From assembly GCF_018780565.1 (NCBI RefSeq), contig NZ_JADMJN010000010.1, positions 186,001-250,000 of the forward strand: a stretch of DNA of 64,000 bases. Reading direction: 5' to 3'. Position 1 is the first letter of the stretch, and each line of letters begins with the position of its first letter. Made by a program: the position numbers and the translations under genes. The notes below the pieces were generated by a model. It had not been told where the DNA came from, made no database searches, and worked only from the letters and a program-made list of their open reading frames with translations. Source of the DNA: Rhodoferax sp. (GTDB taxonomy: Bacteria > Pseudomonadota > Gammaproteobacteria > Burkholderiales > Burkholderiaceae_C). Below are positions 20,820 through 32,514 of this stretch, in pieces.

Positions 20820-22085
20820 CTATCTGTCGTATCGCTCCAGAATCACTTCTTCGTCAATTCTGGCAATCCCGCTCATATTTGCCCCAGGACTGCTCGCAGA
20901 GAACTTCACAATTCGATTGATCGATGGAGCGAACCAGGCCACGGCCTCATAGGCTGTGGATGCCAGGGCTCGTGGATGACTGATGCGATACCCCGAAAAA
21001 CGAAAGACCTGGACATCAAATTGACCCGCCGGGGTCGTGATTTTCGAATCGCCAGAATAGACTCCTTTGAGATCGAGTCGATATGACTCCATCGCTGCAT
21101 CGACTGACCAAGATCGTGCAGCCACGTTTTCACCATGAATCCAGCCGCCAATGACATTCACCGCATCAAGTTCGGACAACAATCGATCCTGTGCGCGTAC
21201 CACGCGTCCACTGGGATTCTCTACCCGGCGCCCTCCATTGAAAACGATGCTGTCACCATCGATACGGTCGACCCGAAGCTCAACCGGTTGTCGCAGGTTT
21301 GTGGTCCGATCCACCACCAAATAGGTCCACATCTGACCAGGGAAATAGTTGCCTTGTCGTGGCCCCGGCTGACCCGTCGCTGCGACTCTGTTTCCACCAG
21401 CAGATCGCTTCGCCAACGCTTCCTTGGCCCGGGCGGGTACTTCACTGAGCCAATCTGCGGGGATTGCAAAATTAAGGTTCTGTGAATCCCTGAACATGGA
21501 AGTGGTGATGCCCACCAAACGACCTTGTCCATCGAACAGGCCACCACCGCTTGAGCCAGGAGAAATTGGCGCCGTAGTCTGCACACGCACAACCGTCTTG
21601 TCGTCCTCGCCCTTGCGCAGACCCGAAATCATCCCGTCGCTGAACGTAATCTCCAGCCCGCGTGGATTGCCAATGGCGTAGACCTTCTGCCCGACACGCA
21701 AGTTGGCTGTTGCCGCCATTTCAACCGCGGGGGCCGTGAAATTCTTGACCTGTATCTGGCACAGATCGCGCTCCACATCCGCGTAGGCCAAACTTGCGCC
21801 AAACAGGACATTGTCCTGCTTGATCACGAAGCCCTTGGCTTTGGCCAGAACATGGCAATTCGTAATCAGCGTTCCCGGCCCGATCACAACGGCACTTCCC
21901 TGCCCCAATCGCTTTTCAGCACCGTCATATGTGGCAACCACCCAAATGCTGGGTGATATCTTTGCAAACAATTTGTCCGGCTCCATGCTCTGCGCACACA
22001 CCATGCCGCTGAACAGGGTGCTGATGCACAGCCCCAGGAGCTTCACGGATGACCGGCGAACTTTCGCGAATTGCTGGTAATTCAT
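20820..22085 (-). CDS. Secreted trypsin-like serine protease
   Basis: A 421-residue protein with a signal peptide (residues about 12-31, ending VCAQ). The S1 protease domain has the catalytic triad H78 (TNCHVL), D107 (ERDLCQ) and S179 (SPGSSGGG). The HtrA-like order is kept, but no PDZ domain is seen. Instead a C-terminal beta-rich region of about 190 residues follows, which may bind a substrate or the partner lipoprotein. The gene starts 3 bp after the upstream lipoprotein gene, pointing to an envelope quality-control operon. Confidence 0.85.
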   Translation of the reverse strand: MNYQQFAKVRRSSVKLLGLCISTLFSGMVCAQSMEPDKLFAKISPSIWVVATYDGAEKRLGQGSAVVIGPGTLITNCHVLAKAKGFVIKQDNVLFGASLAYADVERDLCQIQVKNFTAPAVEMAATANLRVGQKVYAIGNPRGLEITFSDGMISGLRKGEDDKTVVRVQTTAPISPGSSGGGLFDGQGRLVGITTSMFRDSQNLNFAIPADWLSEVPARAKEALAKRSAGGNRVAATGQPGPRQGNYFPGQMWTYLVVDRTTNLRQPVELRVDRIDGDSIVFNGGRRVENPSGRVVRAQDRLLSELDAVNVIGGWIHGENVAARSWSVDAAMESYRLDLKGVYSGDSKITTPAGQFDVQVFRFSGYRISHPRALASTAYEAVAWFAPSINRIVKFSASSPGANMSGIARIDEEVILERYDR

Positions 22086-22088
22086 GGA

Positions 22089-22700
22089 TTATTGAGCCTT
22101 CGGTAACAACGCGTCGAGGTCATCCAGCGTGAGGTCCTGGGCCGCCTCATTGGATCGTGCCTTGCCCTTTGAATCAGACGAAGGGGGGATGATGGGCAGT
22201 CGACCTGTGCCCGGTGATCCATTTGCCGGGACTGCAGGTCCGGTGTAACTCAGGCCCGCCATCGCTGGCCGAGCCTCCCGCCCATGCACCAGCGTGAACT
22301 GAATACGCCCGACCATCAAACCCATCGTGATGGCGGAGCGCACATACCAGACTTCGCCTTCGCGCAATTCAAATGAAATGGTGCTGCTTGCCTCGGTTTG
22401 TGCTGTGATCTCGACCGTGCCGCCTGCGACGTCCGCGTAGAAAAAGCCCCCGGGCTTGGATTCACCAACAGGACTGCCATTGAGATAAATTTTTGGCTGA
22501 ATCGCAGCGCCCAACATGGAGCTTTCCCGGTAAAAGAAAATCCTGCCTTTGGCGGGTGGCACAGTTGCCAGCTGCTGCTCCATTTCCGCATGTTTCGGAC
22601 CGGTGGCGGCACAGCCCGACAAGATGAGGACTAGACTCGCCATGAGCAGCGCAAATGCGCCAGGAATTCGGAATTTTTGAAGCACCAAATGTCTCCTCAA
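22089..22700 (-). CDS. DUF2846-like lipoprotein
   Basis: The 203-residue protein has a lipobox LSG-C with Cys30 as the lipidation site after a hydrophobic signal. The domain from about residue 48 (KGRIFFYRESSM...KIYLNGSPVGESKPGGFFYADV) fits DUF2846, a small beta domain of unknown role. The C-terminal tail is Ser/Pro-rich and disordered. It is cotranscribed with the downstream protease and divergent from marC. Membrane localisation (inner or outer) is unclear. Confidence 0.8.
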   Translation of the reverse strand: MRRHLVLQKFRIPGAFALLMASLVLILSGCAATGPKHAEMEQQLATVPPAKGRIFFYRESSMLGAAIQPKIYLNGSPVGESKPGGFFYADVAGGTVEITAQTEASSTISFELREGEVWYVRSAITMGLMVGRIQFTLVHGREARPAMAGLSYTGPAVPANGSPGTGRLPIIPPSSDSKGKARSNEAAQDLTLDDLDALLPKAQ

Positions 22701-22760
22701 TCGTTTCAGCGTTTTGTTTCATAAGTGTAACTGCCGACTTCAGCCTCGTAGAAAGCATCC

Positions 22761-23381
22761 ATGGACTTCAAACCGCTCGTCACCCTGCTGGCCATCGTCA
22801 ACCCACTGGCGATCGTGCCGTTTTTCATTCACTACACGCAGGACTTCACGCGGGAGCAGCGTCGACGCACAATCTGGATTTCATCGTTCAGTGCCTTTGT
22901 GGTGATTGCCATCAGCGCCCTGATGGGCTTGCACATTCTCAAGTTCTTTGGCATCTCTCTGGCAAGTTTTCAGGTCGGCGGAGGAATGCTGCTGCTCACC
23001 TCGGCGCTGGCCATGCTCAACGCGCAGCCGGCGGAGGCCAAGTCCAATGAAGAAGAGATGCACGATGCCGCCGCCCGTGCCAGCATTGCAGTGGTGCCGC
23101 TGACCATTCCCTTGCTGACCGGCCCGGCCACCATGTCCACCGTGGTGATTTATGCCGACAAGGCCAACTCGATTTTGCAGTTGGGCACCCTGGTTGGCTA
23201 TGGTGTCGTGATCGCCTTGGCCACTGCGCTGTGTTTTTCGCTGGCGCAGCCGATTGCCCGCGGCTTGGGTAAAACCGGCATCAACGTGATGACGCGCCTG
23301 ATGGGTTTGATTCTGGCCGCGCTCGCGGTCGAAGTGATGTCCGATGGCTTGGTCAAGCTATTCCCCATACTGGGAAAATAG
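22761..23381 (+). CDS. MarC family membrane protein
   Basis: A 206-residue protein with six predicted membrane helices: FKPLVTLLAIVNPLAIVPFF at the start, VVPLTIPLLTGPATMSTVVIY near residues 110-132, and NVMTRLMGLILAALAVEVM near the end. This matches MarC/YhgN. MarC was once tied to multiple antibiotic resistance, but that role has not held up, and the function is unknown. It converges on recQ with a perfect hairpin between the genes. Confidence 0.9.
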   Translation: MDFKPLVTLLAIVNPLAIVPFFIHYTQDFTREQRRRTIWISSFSAFVVIAISALMGLHILKFFGISLASFQVGGGMLLLTSALAMLNAQPAEAKSNEEEMHDAAARASIAVVPLTIPLLTGPATMSTVVIYADKANSILQLGTLVGYGVVIALATALCFSLAQPIARGLGKTGINVMTRLMGLILAALAVEVMSDGLVKLFPILGK

Positions 23382-23412
23382 CCCGCCAGGCAGGTGATAA
23401 CGCCTGGCGGGC
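23381..23412. terminator. Convergent hairpin between marC and recQ
   Basis: A perfect 11-bp inverted repeat (GCCCGCCAGGC at 23381-23391 and GCCTGGCGGGC at 23402-23412) fills the 31-bp gap between the two convergent stop codons. No T-run is present. A shared terminator is likely. Confidence 0.6.
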
Positions 23413-25284
23413 TCAGGCACCCCCGACCACGCGCAGAACTTCGTCACCGTAGGCTTCCAATTTCTTGGCACCAATACCGCTGATACCCTGTAAATCACCC
23501 AGCGATTGCGGCGCACGTTCTGCAATCGCAGCCAGTGTGGCGTCATGGAAAATCACGTAAGCGGGCAGATTGTGTTCACGAGCTACTTCGGCGCGCCAGG
23601 CTTTCAGGGCCATGTAACGGTCCTGCCCTTCGGTATCCAATGAGGCCGGCACTTTGGCGGCGGCACCGATAACGGAACTGCCGCGCCTGGCCTTGCGCTC
23701 GGCCGGACTGGAGACTGACGCACGCAACTGAACCGGCACCTCGCCCTTGAGCACGGCACGCGACGCATCGGTCAGCTGCAGCGTATTGAAAGCCTCGGCA
23801 TCTACCGTGACCGCACCGATGGCGATAAGCTGGCGCAGCACGCCGCGCAACTGCACTTCACTCAAATCAGCGCCAATGCCAAAGGTGCTTAGCGCTTCAT
23901 GACCACGCTGCGCCACCTTCTCTGTGCTTTTGCCACGCAGGATGTCCATGATATGACCTGCGCCGTAGCTGATGCCCCCCATCTGCTGGACGCGGTAAAT
24001 GGTGCTGAGCAGTTTGCGGGCGGCCTCGGTGCCATCCCACACCTCAGGCGGACTCAGGCAGTTGTCGCAATTGCCACAGGGCTGGCTGGCCTCGCCAAAA
24101 TAGGCCAGCAGGCGCACGCGGCGGCAATCGGTCGCCTCGGCCAGGCCCAGCAAGGCGTCCAGCTTGCCCCGCAAGCCCTGCTTGAATTCTTCACCGGCGG
24201 GGCTCTCATCGATCATGCGGCGCTGATTCACCACGTCCTGCAGGCCGTAGCACATCCAGGCATCGGCGGCCTCGCCATCGCGCCCGGCACGGCCGGTTTC
24301 CTGGTAATAGCCTTCAATATTCTTGGGCATGTCGAGATGCGCGACAAAGCGCACATCCGGCTTGTCGATGCCCATGCCAAAGGCAATGGTGGCAACCATC
24401 ACCACACCTTCACTGCGCAGAAACTGATCCTGATTGGCCTGGCGAACCTTGGCATCGAGCCCGGCGTGGTACGGCAATGCGGCAATGCCCTCATCGCACA
24501 GCACATTGGCAATATCTTCCACACGCTTTCGGGACTGGCAGTAGACAATGCCCGCGTCGCCCATGTGTTCACGCGAAATGAAACGCAGCAGCTGTTGCGT
24601 GGCATCCTTTTTCTCAACAATGGTGTAGCTGATATTGGGGCGATCAAAACTGCTGACAAACTGACGCGCCTCCTGCAGCTGCAGCCGTTCCAGAATGTCT
24701 TCCCGCGTGAGCGCGTCAGCGGTGGCGGTGAGCGCAATGCGCGGCACGCTGCCATAGCGCTCATGCAGCACGGTGAGTGCGCGGTACTCGGGCCGAAAAT
24801 CATGGCCCCACTGGCTCACGCAGTGGGCCTCGTCAATGGCAAACAGGCTCAACTGCCCGCGCTCATGCAGAAAATCCAGCTGCGCTAAAAACCGCGGCGT
24901 CGTCACGCGTTCGGGCGCAGCGTACAGCAGCGTGATGTCACCACGCATCAATCGTTTTTCAACTTGTGTGGCTTCCTCGCCGCTCAAGGTGGAATTGAGA
25001 AACGCTGCGCTCACCCCCGCCTCGTGCAGGGCGCCCACCTGATCGTGCATCAGGGCGATCAGCGGGGAAATCACCACGGTGATGCCATGGCCAGCTTGCT
25101 GGCGGGCAATGGCGGGGATCTGGTAACAAAGGGATTTTCCGCCGCCGGTGGGCATCAGCACCAGGGCATCGCAGCCCTCCACCACATGTTCAATGATGGC
25201 CTGTTGCGGACCGCGGAAATCGCCGTAGCCAAAGACCTCCCGCAGAATGGCGTGACAAGCCGGCAGGGTCGAAGATGCACCCAA
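23413..25284 (-). CDS. recQ: ATP-dependent DNA helicase RecQ
   Basis: A superfamily 2 3'-5' helicase acting in recombination and replication-fork repair. Walker A MPTGGGKS lies near residues 44-51, the DEAH box (AIDEAHCVSQWGHDFRPEY) near 140, and helicase motif VI QETGRAGRDG near 330. A zinc-binding cluster (CGNCDNC) follows near 385, then the winged-helix RQC domain and a C-terminal HRDC domain. TTG 25284 (623 residues) is chosen because GGGAG precedes it and it starts one base after the rhodanese stop; an ATG at 25326 would overlap that gene. Confidence 0.94.
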   Translation of the reverse strand: MGASSTLPACHAILREVFGYGDFRGPQQAIIEHVVEGCDALVLMPTGGGKSLCYQIPAIARQQAGHGITVVISPLIALMHDQVGALHEAGVSAAFLNSTLSGEEATQVEKRLMRGDITLLYAAPERVTTPRFLAQLDFLHERGQLSLFAIDEAHCVSQWGHDFRPEYRALTVLHERYGSVPRIALTATADALTREDILERLQLQEARQFVSSFDRPNISYTIVEKKDATQQLLRFISREHMGDAGIVYCQSRKRVEDIANVLCDEGIAALPYHAGLDAKVRQANQDQFLRSEGVVMVATIAFGMGIDKPDVRFVAHLDMPKNIEGYYQETGRAGRDGEAADAWMCYGLQDVVNQRRMIDESPAGEEFKQGLRGKLDALLGLAEATDCRRVRLLAYFGEASQPCGNCDNCLSPPEVWDGTEAARKLLSTIYRVQQMGGISYGAGHIMDILRGKSTEKVAQRGHEALSTFGIGADLSEVQLRGVLRQLIAIGAVTVDAEAFNTLQLTDASRAVLKGEVPVQLRASVSSPAERKARRGSSVIGAAAKVPASLDTEGQDRYMALKAWRAEVAREHNLPAYVIFHDATLAAIAERAPQSLGDLQGISGIGAKKLEAYGDEVLRVVGGA

Positions 25285-25285
25285 T

Positions 25286-25678
25286 CTACATCTGCTCCCA
25301 GGGCAAACCGTCAAAACGCCAGCCATTCAGGGTGGAGCGGTGAAAGTGGTCGTCAAGTTCGCCTTCAAAACCATGGATCACGTTGACAACGTCGGTAAAA
25401 CCTGCGGCCTCCAGAGCTCGCCCGGCATCAACAGTGCGCTTGCCGCTGCGACAAATCAGGATGACCGTGCGCGCCTTGTCCCCCGCTTCACGCTCGACCG
25501 CTGCCACAAAACCGGCTGGATCGGGGTGTAAATCGGGGTATTCGTACCAGGCAATGGTGTGAACACCCGGTGGGCGCCCTACGTACAGGGACTCGATTTC
25601 CATGCGCACGTCTACAAACAGGGCGTCGGGCTGCTGCTGGATCAGGGCCCAGGTCTCTTTGGGGAGAAGATTTTTCAT
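25286..25678 (-). CDS. Single-domain rhodanese-like protein
   Basis: A 130-residue sulfurtransferase-like domain from ATG 25678. The active-site loop is C-R-S-G-K-R-T (LICRSGKRT, near residues 75-83), with Cys as persulfide carrier, and the N-terminal [10 protein letters not shown] matches rhodaneses. The physiological sulfur donor and acceptor are unknown. It is immediately upstream of recQ (gap of one base), so the two are translationally coupled, although no functional link is obvious. Confidence 0.88.
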   Translation of the reverse strand: MKNLLPKETWALIQQQPDALFVDVRMEIESLYVGRPPGVHTIAWYEYPDLHPDPAGFVAAVEREAGDKARTVILICRSGKRTVDAGRALEAAGFTDVVNVIHGFEGELDDHFHRSTLNGWRFDGLPWEQM

Positions 25679-25773
25679 ACCCCCTATTGTCCGGGGAAAT
25701 TGGCTGCGGGCGTTCCGGCTCAATGTCCCTGTCGCAGGAACACCAAGGCCCGGCTCCCTACAATCGACTAATT

Positions 25774-26820
25774 ATGAAACCCATCCATTACACCCGCGCC
25801 CAAGCCCTGCCGGAAATTCTGGCCAACCGCATTGCCATTCTGGACGGGGCCATGGGCACCATGATTCAGCGCTTCAAGCTGGACGAAGCGCAGTACAGGG
25901 GTGAGCGCTTCAAGGATTTCCACAAGGATGTGAAAGGCAACAATGAGCTGCTGTCACTCACCCGCCCGGACGTCATCTCCAGTATCCATGAGCGTTATCT
26001 GGCCGCCGGTGCGGACCTGATCGAGACCAACACTTTTGGCGCCACCACCGTTGCACAAGCCGACTACGACATGGCCGACCTCGCCCGCGAGATGAACCTG
26101 GCATCGGCCAGGCTGGCACGCGCCGCCTGCGATAAATACTCCACCCCTGACAAACCCCGCTTTGTGGCCGGTGCTGTGGGGCCAACGCCCAAGACCGCCA
26201 GCATCAGCCCTGACGTCAATGACCCGGGGGCGCGCAACGTCAGCTTTGAAGAGCTGCGTGCCGCCTATTACGAGCAAGTCCAGGCTTTGGTCGAAGGCGG
26301 CAGTGATGTGCTGCTGGTGGAAACGATTTTCGACACCCTGAACGCCAAGGCGGCGCTGTATGCCATCGATGAATACTTCGAAGCCTCCGGCGAACGCCTG
26401 CCCCTGATCATCAGCGGCACAGTGACTGACGCGTCCGGGCGCATTTTGAGTGGCCAGACCGTGACCGCCTTCTGGTACAGCGTGCGCCACGCTCAGCCGC
26501 TGGCTATCGGGCTGAATTGCGCCCTGGGTGCCGCCCTGATGCGCCCCTACATCCAGGAACTGAACCGCGTTGCGCCTGACACCTTCATCAGCTGCTACCC
26601 CAACGCAGGTCTGCCCAACCCGATGTCGGACACCGGGTTTGACGAGACCCCGGATGTGACCTCGCGTCTGGTGCGCGAGTTTGCAGCAGAAGGTCTGGTC
26701 AATATCGTGGGTGGTTGCTGCGGCACCACGCCCGAACACATCGCCGCCATCGGCCAGGCGGTCTCGCCACTGGCCGCACGATCGCTGCAGCGCAGTTTTT
26801 TTTACAAAGAAGCCGCGTAG
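25774..26820 (+). CDS. metH: Methionine synthase, homocysteine-binding domain (split MetH, N-terminal part)
   Basis: The 348-residue product corresponds to the first domain of cobalamin-dependent MetH, which binds homocysteine through zinc. It has [15 protein letters not shown] at residues 21-35, GLNCALGA near 250 and the zinc-ligand [10 protein letters not shown] near 312-321. It ends where the linker lies in one-piece MetH, so this is a natural domain split and not a frameshift. A short hairpin with TTT follows the stop, and the remaining domains are encoded by the next gene behind a riboswitch. Confidence 0.93.
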   Translation: MKPIHYTRAQALPEILANRIAILDGAMGTMIQRFKLDEAQYRGERFKDFHKDVKGNNELLSLTRPDVISSIHERYLAAGADLIETNTFGATTVAQADYDMADLAREMNLASARLARAACDKYSTPDKPRFVAGAVGPTPKTASISPDVNDPGARNVSFEELRAAYYEQVQALVEGGSDVLLVETIFDTLNAKAALYAIDEYFEASGERLPLIISGTVTDASGRILSGQTVTAFWYSVRHAQPLAIGLNCALGAALMRPYIQELNRVAPDTFISCYPNAGLPNPMSDTGFDETPDVTSRLVREFAAEGLVNIVGGCCGTTPEHIAAIGQAVSPLAARSLQRSFFYKEAA

Positions 26821-26825
26821 GACCG

Positions 26826-26844
26826 CCCCGTTAGCTCGGGGTTT
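26826..26844 (+). terminator. Weak terminator after metH N-terminal gene
   Basis: A 5-bp CCCCG/CGGGG hairpin with a 6-nt loop is followed by TTT, six bases after the stop codon. It is short, so termination may be partial. Confidence 0.4.
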
Positions 26845-26878
26845 GGCGAGAGGTCGAAGGAATCGGCCGCAAACGCTT

Positions 26879-26884
26879 TAAAAT
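26879..26884 (+). promoter_or_regulatory. Possible -10 element (TAAAAT) of the riboswitch transcript
   Basis: TAAAAT lies 7 nt before the first base of the riboswitch aptamer, where a -10 box would be expected. No good -35 is visible, so confidence is limited. Confidence 0.35.
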
Positions 26885-26890
26885 CTGCCG

Positions 26891-26958
26891 TATCCAAGGA
26901 GCGTTGCAGCGGGAAGCTTATTGCCCGTCAGGCTTGGATGTTCCAACGACGCTCACCT
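26891..26958 (+). promoter_or_regulatory. S-adenosylhomocysteine (SAH) riboswitch
   Basis: The layout matches the SAH riboswitch class. P1 is ATCCAAG 26892-26898 with CTTGGAT 26933-26939. P2 is GCGGG 26909-26913 with CCCGT 26924-26928. The P4/pseudoknot element is GAGCGT 26899-26904 with ACGCTC 26949-26954, plus GTTG with CAAC 26944-26947. The conserved core GGAGCGTTGCAGCGG and CAGGCTTGG are present. SAH binding is expected to raise expression of the downstream metH part, helping to recycle homocysteine. The ribosome binding site AGGTGAG lies 20 nt after the aptamer. Confidence 0.88.
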
Positions 26959-26984
26959 GATTGCTGTTTTTACAGGTGAGATCC

Positions 26985-29741
<2,757 letters not shown>

Positions 29742-29783
29742 GCTGGCTGATGGCGTCGACCCCGGCGCTTTACGCATCGTTAC

Positions 29784-29816
29784 AAACCAGACATGCTGGC
29801 ATGCCATGTCTGGTTT
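29784..29816 (+). terminator. Hairpin after metH
   Basis: A perfect 12-bp stem (29784-29795 with 29805-29816) with a 9-nt loop lies 43 bp after the metH stop. The arm ends in TTT but has no long T-run. It likely separates metH from the next gene. Confidence 0.6.
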
Positions 29817-29908
29817 ACCTTTGGCGCTGTCGAACGTTACTTGCTGGCAGATGAGCAAGAACTGCGATGTGTCCGCACCCGTTTCGGGTCTTTACCAAGG
29901 AAAACACG

Positions 29909-30670
29909 ATGAGCGCCACTCTTCAAACCTCACCAACCGGAACATCCGCCACCAAGGGCCTGTGGGCCGCTGTGGGGGTACTCTCGGTCGCCGTTTTGGC
30001 CATGGGTGCAACACTGATTTACATCCAGACCCCGCCTGGCGAGCCCCACTTGGCGGTACTGCCCGCAACGGCACCGACTGCGGCCGCCAACCTGCCGGCA
30101 GGACCTGCTTCAGCGTCAGCCCCGGCCATGTCCGTCCAGAGCGTCAAGACGGAGGTATCAAAAAAGCCTGCCGGCTCGGCGAATCATTCGCCCGTCGCAG
30201 CCAGGTCGGTCGCCCAAACTGCCCATGCCACAACCGGTTCCTCAACCAGTTCATCACAGACGCCAGTTGCCGCACCCACGTCTTCTGACACGTCCGTTGC
30301 AGGGCACCAAACCATGGCAAGCGTGCCCAAGGCCATTTGCGGCAACTGCGGCACGATTGAGTCCGTCACACCCATCCAGCGCGACGGTGCTGGCAGTGGC
30401 GTGGGGGTTGTGGCCGGCGGTGTACTTGGCGCGGTGGTGGGCAATCAGGTCGGTGGCGGCACAGGCAAAACCCTGGCCACGATCCTGGGCGCCGTAGGCG
30501 GTGGGGTTGCGGGCAATGCCGTCGAGAAGAAGATGAAAAAGGAAACCGTGTTTCAGGTACAGGTACACATGGAAGACGGCAGCACACGCACCCTGGAGCA
30601 AGCCACCGCCCCAACGGTGGGCGCCAAGGTGATTGTCGAAGGCACGAGCCTGCAACCAGCCAGCCGTTGA
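29909..30670 (+). CDS. Glycine-zipper 2TM domain envelope protein
   Basis: A 253-residue protein with a single N-terminal membrane segment (about residues 15-37). A long Ala/Ser/Thr/Pro linker follows, then a C-GN-C-GTIESV motif near 145-153. The glycine-zipper region (GVGVVAGGVLGAVVGNQVGGGTGK) lies near 170-193, followed by a short beta domain. It resembles the Rickettsia 17-kDa/SlyB-like family associated with outer-membrane integrity. ATG 29909 follows CAAGGAAAA. The leader contains an ACCCG/CGGGT hairpin. Exact function is unknown. Confidence 0.78.
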   Translation: MSATLQTSPTGTSATKGLWAAVGVLSVAVLAMGATLIYIQTPPGEPHLAVLPATAPTAAANLPAGPASASAPAMSVQSVKTEVSKKPAGSANHSPVAARSVAQTAHATTGSSTSSSQTPVAAPTSSDTSVAGHQTMASVPKAICGNCGTIESVTPIQRDGAGSGVGVVAGGVLGAVVGNQVGGGTGKTLATILGAVGGGVAGNAVEKKMKKETVFQVQVHMEDGSTRTLEQATAPTVGAKVIVEGTSLQPASR

Positions 30671-30685
30671 TGGCGCGCCGGGCCC

Positions 30686-31903
30686 CTAGCCGTGACGGGC
30701 CGGGGAAACCCGCTGCGCCAGCATCAGCGCACCCACACCCACCAGGCTGAAGGCCAGCAACATCCACAAGCCGTAGGTGTAGCCCGATTGAGCTGTCCAC
30801 ATCAGTCCGAGGGCAAGCGGTGCTGCCGCCCTGGCCAAAGCCAGCGGCAAGCCCATCACGCCATTGAGGGTTGCGACGTGATCGCGATTGACATACTGTG
30901 CCATCGCCGTGCCCTTGACAATGGTCAGCATACCGTTGCCCATGCCAAACATCAGGACAAACAGCAGTACGGCCCACATCTGGCCGTCAACAAGCAGCGG
31001 GGCTGCCAGCAATGCGACCAGTCCAATCGGAATAAGGCCGGGAATCAGACGATTGGCCAGGTGCAAATCAAAGTGATGCTCAAAGAAAAACAGCAGCAAG
31101 CGTCCAAACACCTGAATCACGCCAATACTGGCCGGGATGGCAATCACCCAACGCTCACTCATTCCATGTTCGCGCAGCAGGCTCACCATATGTGCCGGCA
31201 AAGCGACCGACACGGCTGTCATCAGCATCACGAACAACCCGATCAGCAAAAACGGAGCACCCCGAATAATGCCGAACACCCCTTGAGGGACGATCCTGCC
31301 GCCCGATGGCTTAGGTGTGGCCGGGGCTCGCGGCGCCCTGCGCAAGGTGATGGCGTGCAAGGGCGCACACACCAGCAGATGCAGCACACCCAGACCCATC
31401 AGCGCCTGGCGCCAGCCCCAGGCCTCAATGGCAGCAGCCGTCAGCGGGATGAACACTGTGCTGGCCAAGCCGCCAAGAAATGTCATCGTGATGATGGCGC
31501 GGCGAAAATCGCCGGGAAACCGGCGGGTGACCACCGCAAACGCTGGCGAGTACAACACGCCAGCCATGGCCGCACCCAGCCCGGCCCAAGCCAGATAGAA
31601 ACCGGCCGCGCCACTGACCGTACCCTGCATGGCCAGGCAAACACCGGCAAGTACCGAGCCCGTGGTCATGACGATGCGCTCATACCCCCGATCAATCAAG
31701 CGGCCAACCGGATACGCCAACAAACCCTCGACCAGCAAGGCGATGCTGAAAGCCAGTGAGGACTCGGCGCGACTCAAACCCAGTTCGCGTTCCACGGGCT
31801 CCATGATCAGCGAGAAGGTGTAAAAAATACTGCCCCAGCCGATCAGCTGTGCAAGCGACAACCAGCCAACGAGACGCCGATCGTAATGAGCAGAACTTTT
31901 CAT
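30686..31903 (-). CDS. MFS transporter
   Basis: A 405-residue major facilitator with twelve hydrophobic segments. The motif between helices 2 and 3 is present as YPVGRLIDRGYERIV near residues 64-78, and a long cytoplasmic loop (TLRRAPRAPATPKPSGGR) lies near 190. It groups loosely with monocarboxylate/oxalate-formate-type MFS permeases, but the substrate cannot be read. It converges on the glycine-zipper gene. The roughly 270-bp upstream region to 32172 holds no gene and only a CCCG/CGGG hairpin near 32110-32136. Confidence 0.85.
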   Translation of the reverse strand: MKSSAHYDRRLVGWLSLAQLIGWGSIFYTFSLIMEPVERELGLSRAESSLAFSIALLVEGLLAYPVGRLIDRGYERIVMTTGSVLAGVCLAMQGTVSGAAGFYLAWAGLGAAMAGVLYSPAFAVVTRRFPGDFRRAIITMTFLGGLASTVFIPLTAAAIEAWGWRQALMGLGVLHLLVCAPLHAITLRRAPRAPATPKPSGGRIVPQGVFGIIRGAPFLLIGLFVMLMTAVSVALPAHMVSLLREHGMSERWVIAIPASIGVIQVFGRLLLFFFEHHFDLHLANRLIPGLIPIGLVALLAAPLLVDGQMWAVLLFVLMFGMGNGMLTIVKGTAMAQYVNRDHVATLNGVMGLPLALARAAAPLALGLMWTAQSGYTYGLWMLLAFSLVGVGALMLAQRVSPARHG

Positions 31904-32172
31904 GACGGGATTATGTCAAACCTCGACAGCAAATTCAGTCTTCACCCCTCGTCCAATCTACGCAATCAGCTATTGATTTAAGAGCACGCAGATCGACGGA
32001 GCAGGCACTGTTACAAGTTAACACCAAATATTACGGAATAACCTTCGCTTTAATGGTGAAATCCTTAGCGCTAGAGCTTTGCCACGCGGAAGTCACCTCC
32101 ATTTTCCAGCCCTACCCGGCGCTTCGGGTTGCAGGGAATTCGCAGACCCACAATCCTTGAGCCCTTGAATAC

Positions 32173-32514
32173 ATGAGTTGGAAAAAGTCAAAGTTTGCAT
32201 CCAGCCTGATGAGCCTGTTTGGAGAGTCCGCACCGGATTTGAAGACTGAAGGCCGAATCAAGGATATTCGTCAGGCGATGCTGGACTGCTGCGCGGATTT
32301 GGGAGAGAGCGAGGACATCGCAAGAGTCTGGGGGCGCGTGCTTTATGCGCCGGACATCCAGGCACTTTGGTATCTGCGCAGTGACGTGATGACCTTGCTG
32401 GCCAGCCGGCTTGGCGAATCCATTGCCCGCACGCGCGTGCATGCCATCACCGGCATGTTCAAAGGGTTGCTGCCGTCAGCCCAGAAATCACGCCCCACCC
32501 GCCTTTGCAAGTGA
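32173..32514 (+). CDS. Hypothetical small protein
   Basis: The 113-residue product is rich in helices and basic at both ends (MSWKKSKF and SRPTRLCK), with two Cys near residue 38. No family is recognised. Codon use and composition resemble its neighbours. Its last 27 bases overlap the 3' end of the convergent comM gene, so either it is real with an overlap or the true product is shorter. It has no clear ribosome binding site. Confidence is moderate because the frame is open and neither strand offers a better explanation up to 32487. Confidence 0.55.
   Translation: MSWKKSKFASSLMSLFGESAPDLKTEGRIKDIRQAMLDCCADLGESEDIARVWGRVLYAPDIQALWYLRSDVMTLLASRLGESIARTRVHAITGMFKGLLPSAQKSRPTRLCK

Noticed and set aside
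32110..32136. CCCG/CGGG hairpin in the MFS-hypothetical gap as a terminator
   Set aside because: Short, interrupted stem with no T-run and no upstream gene needing termination on that strand.
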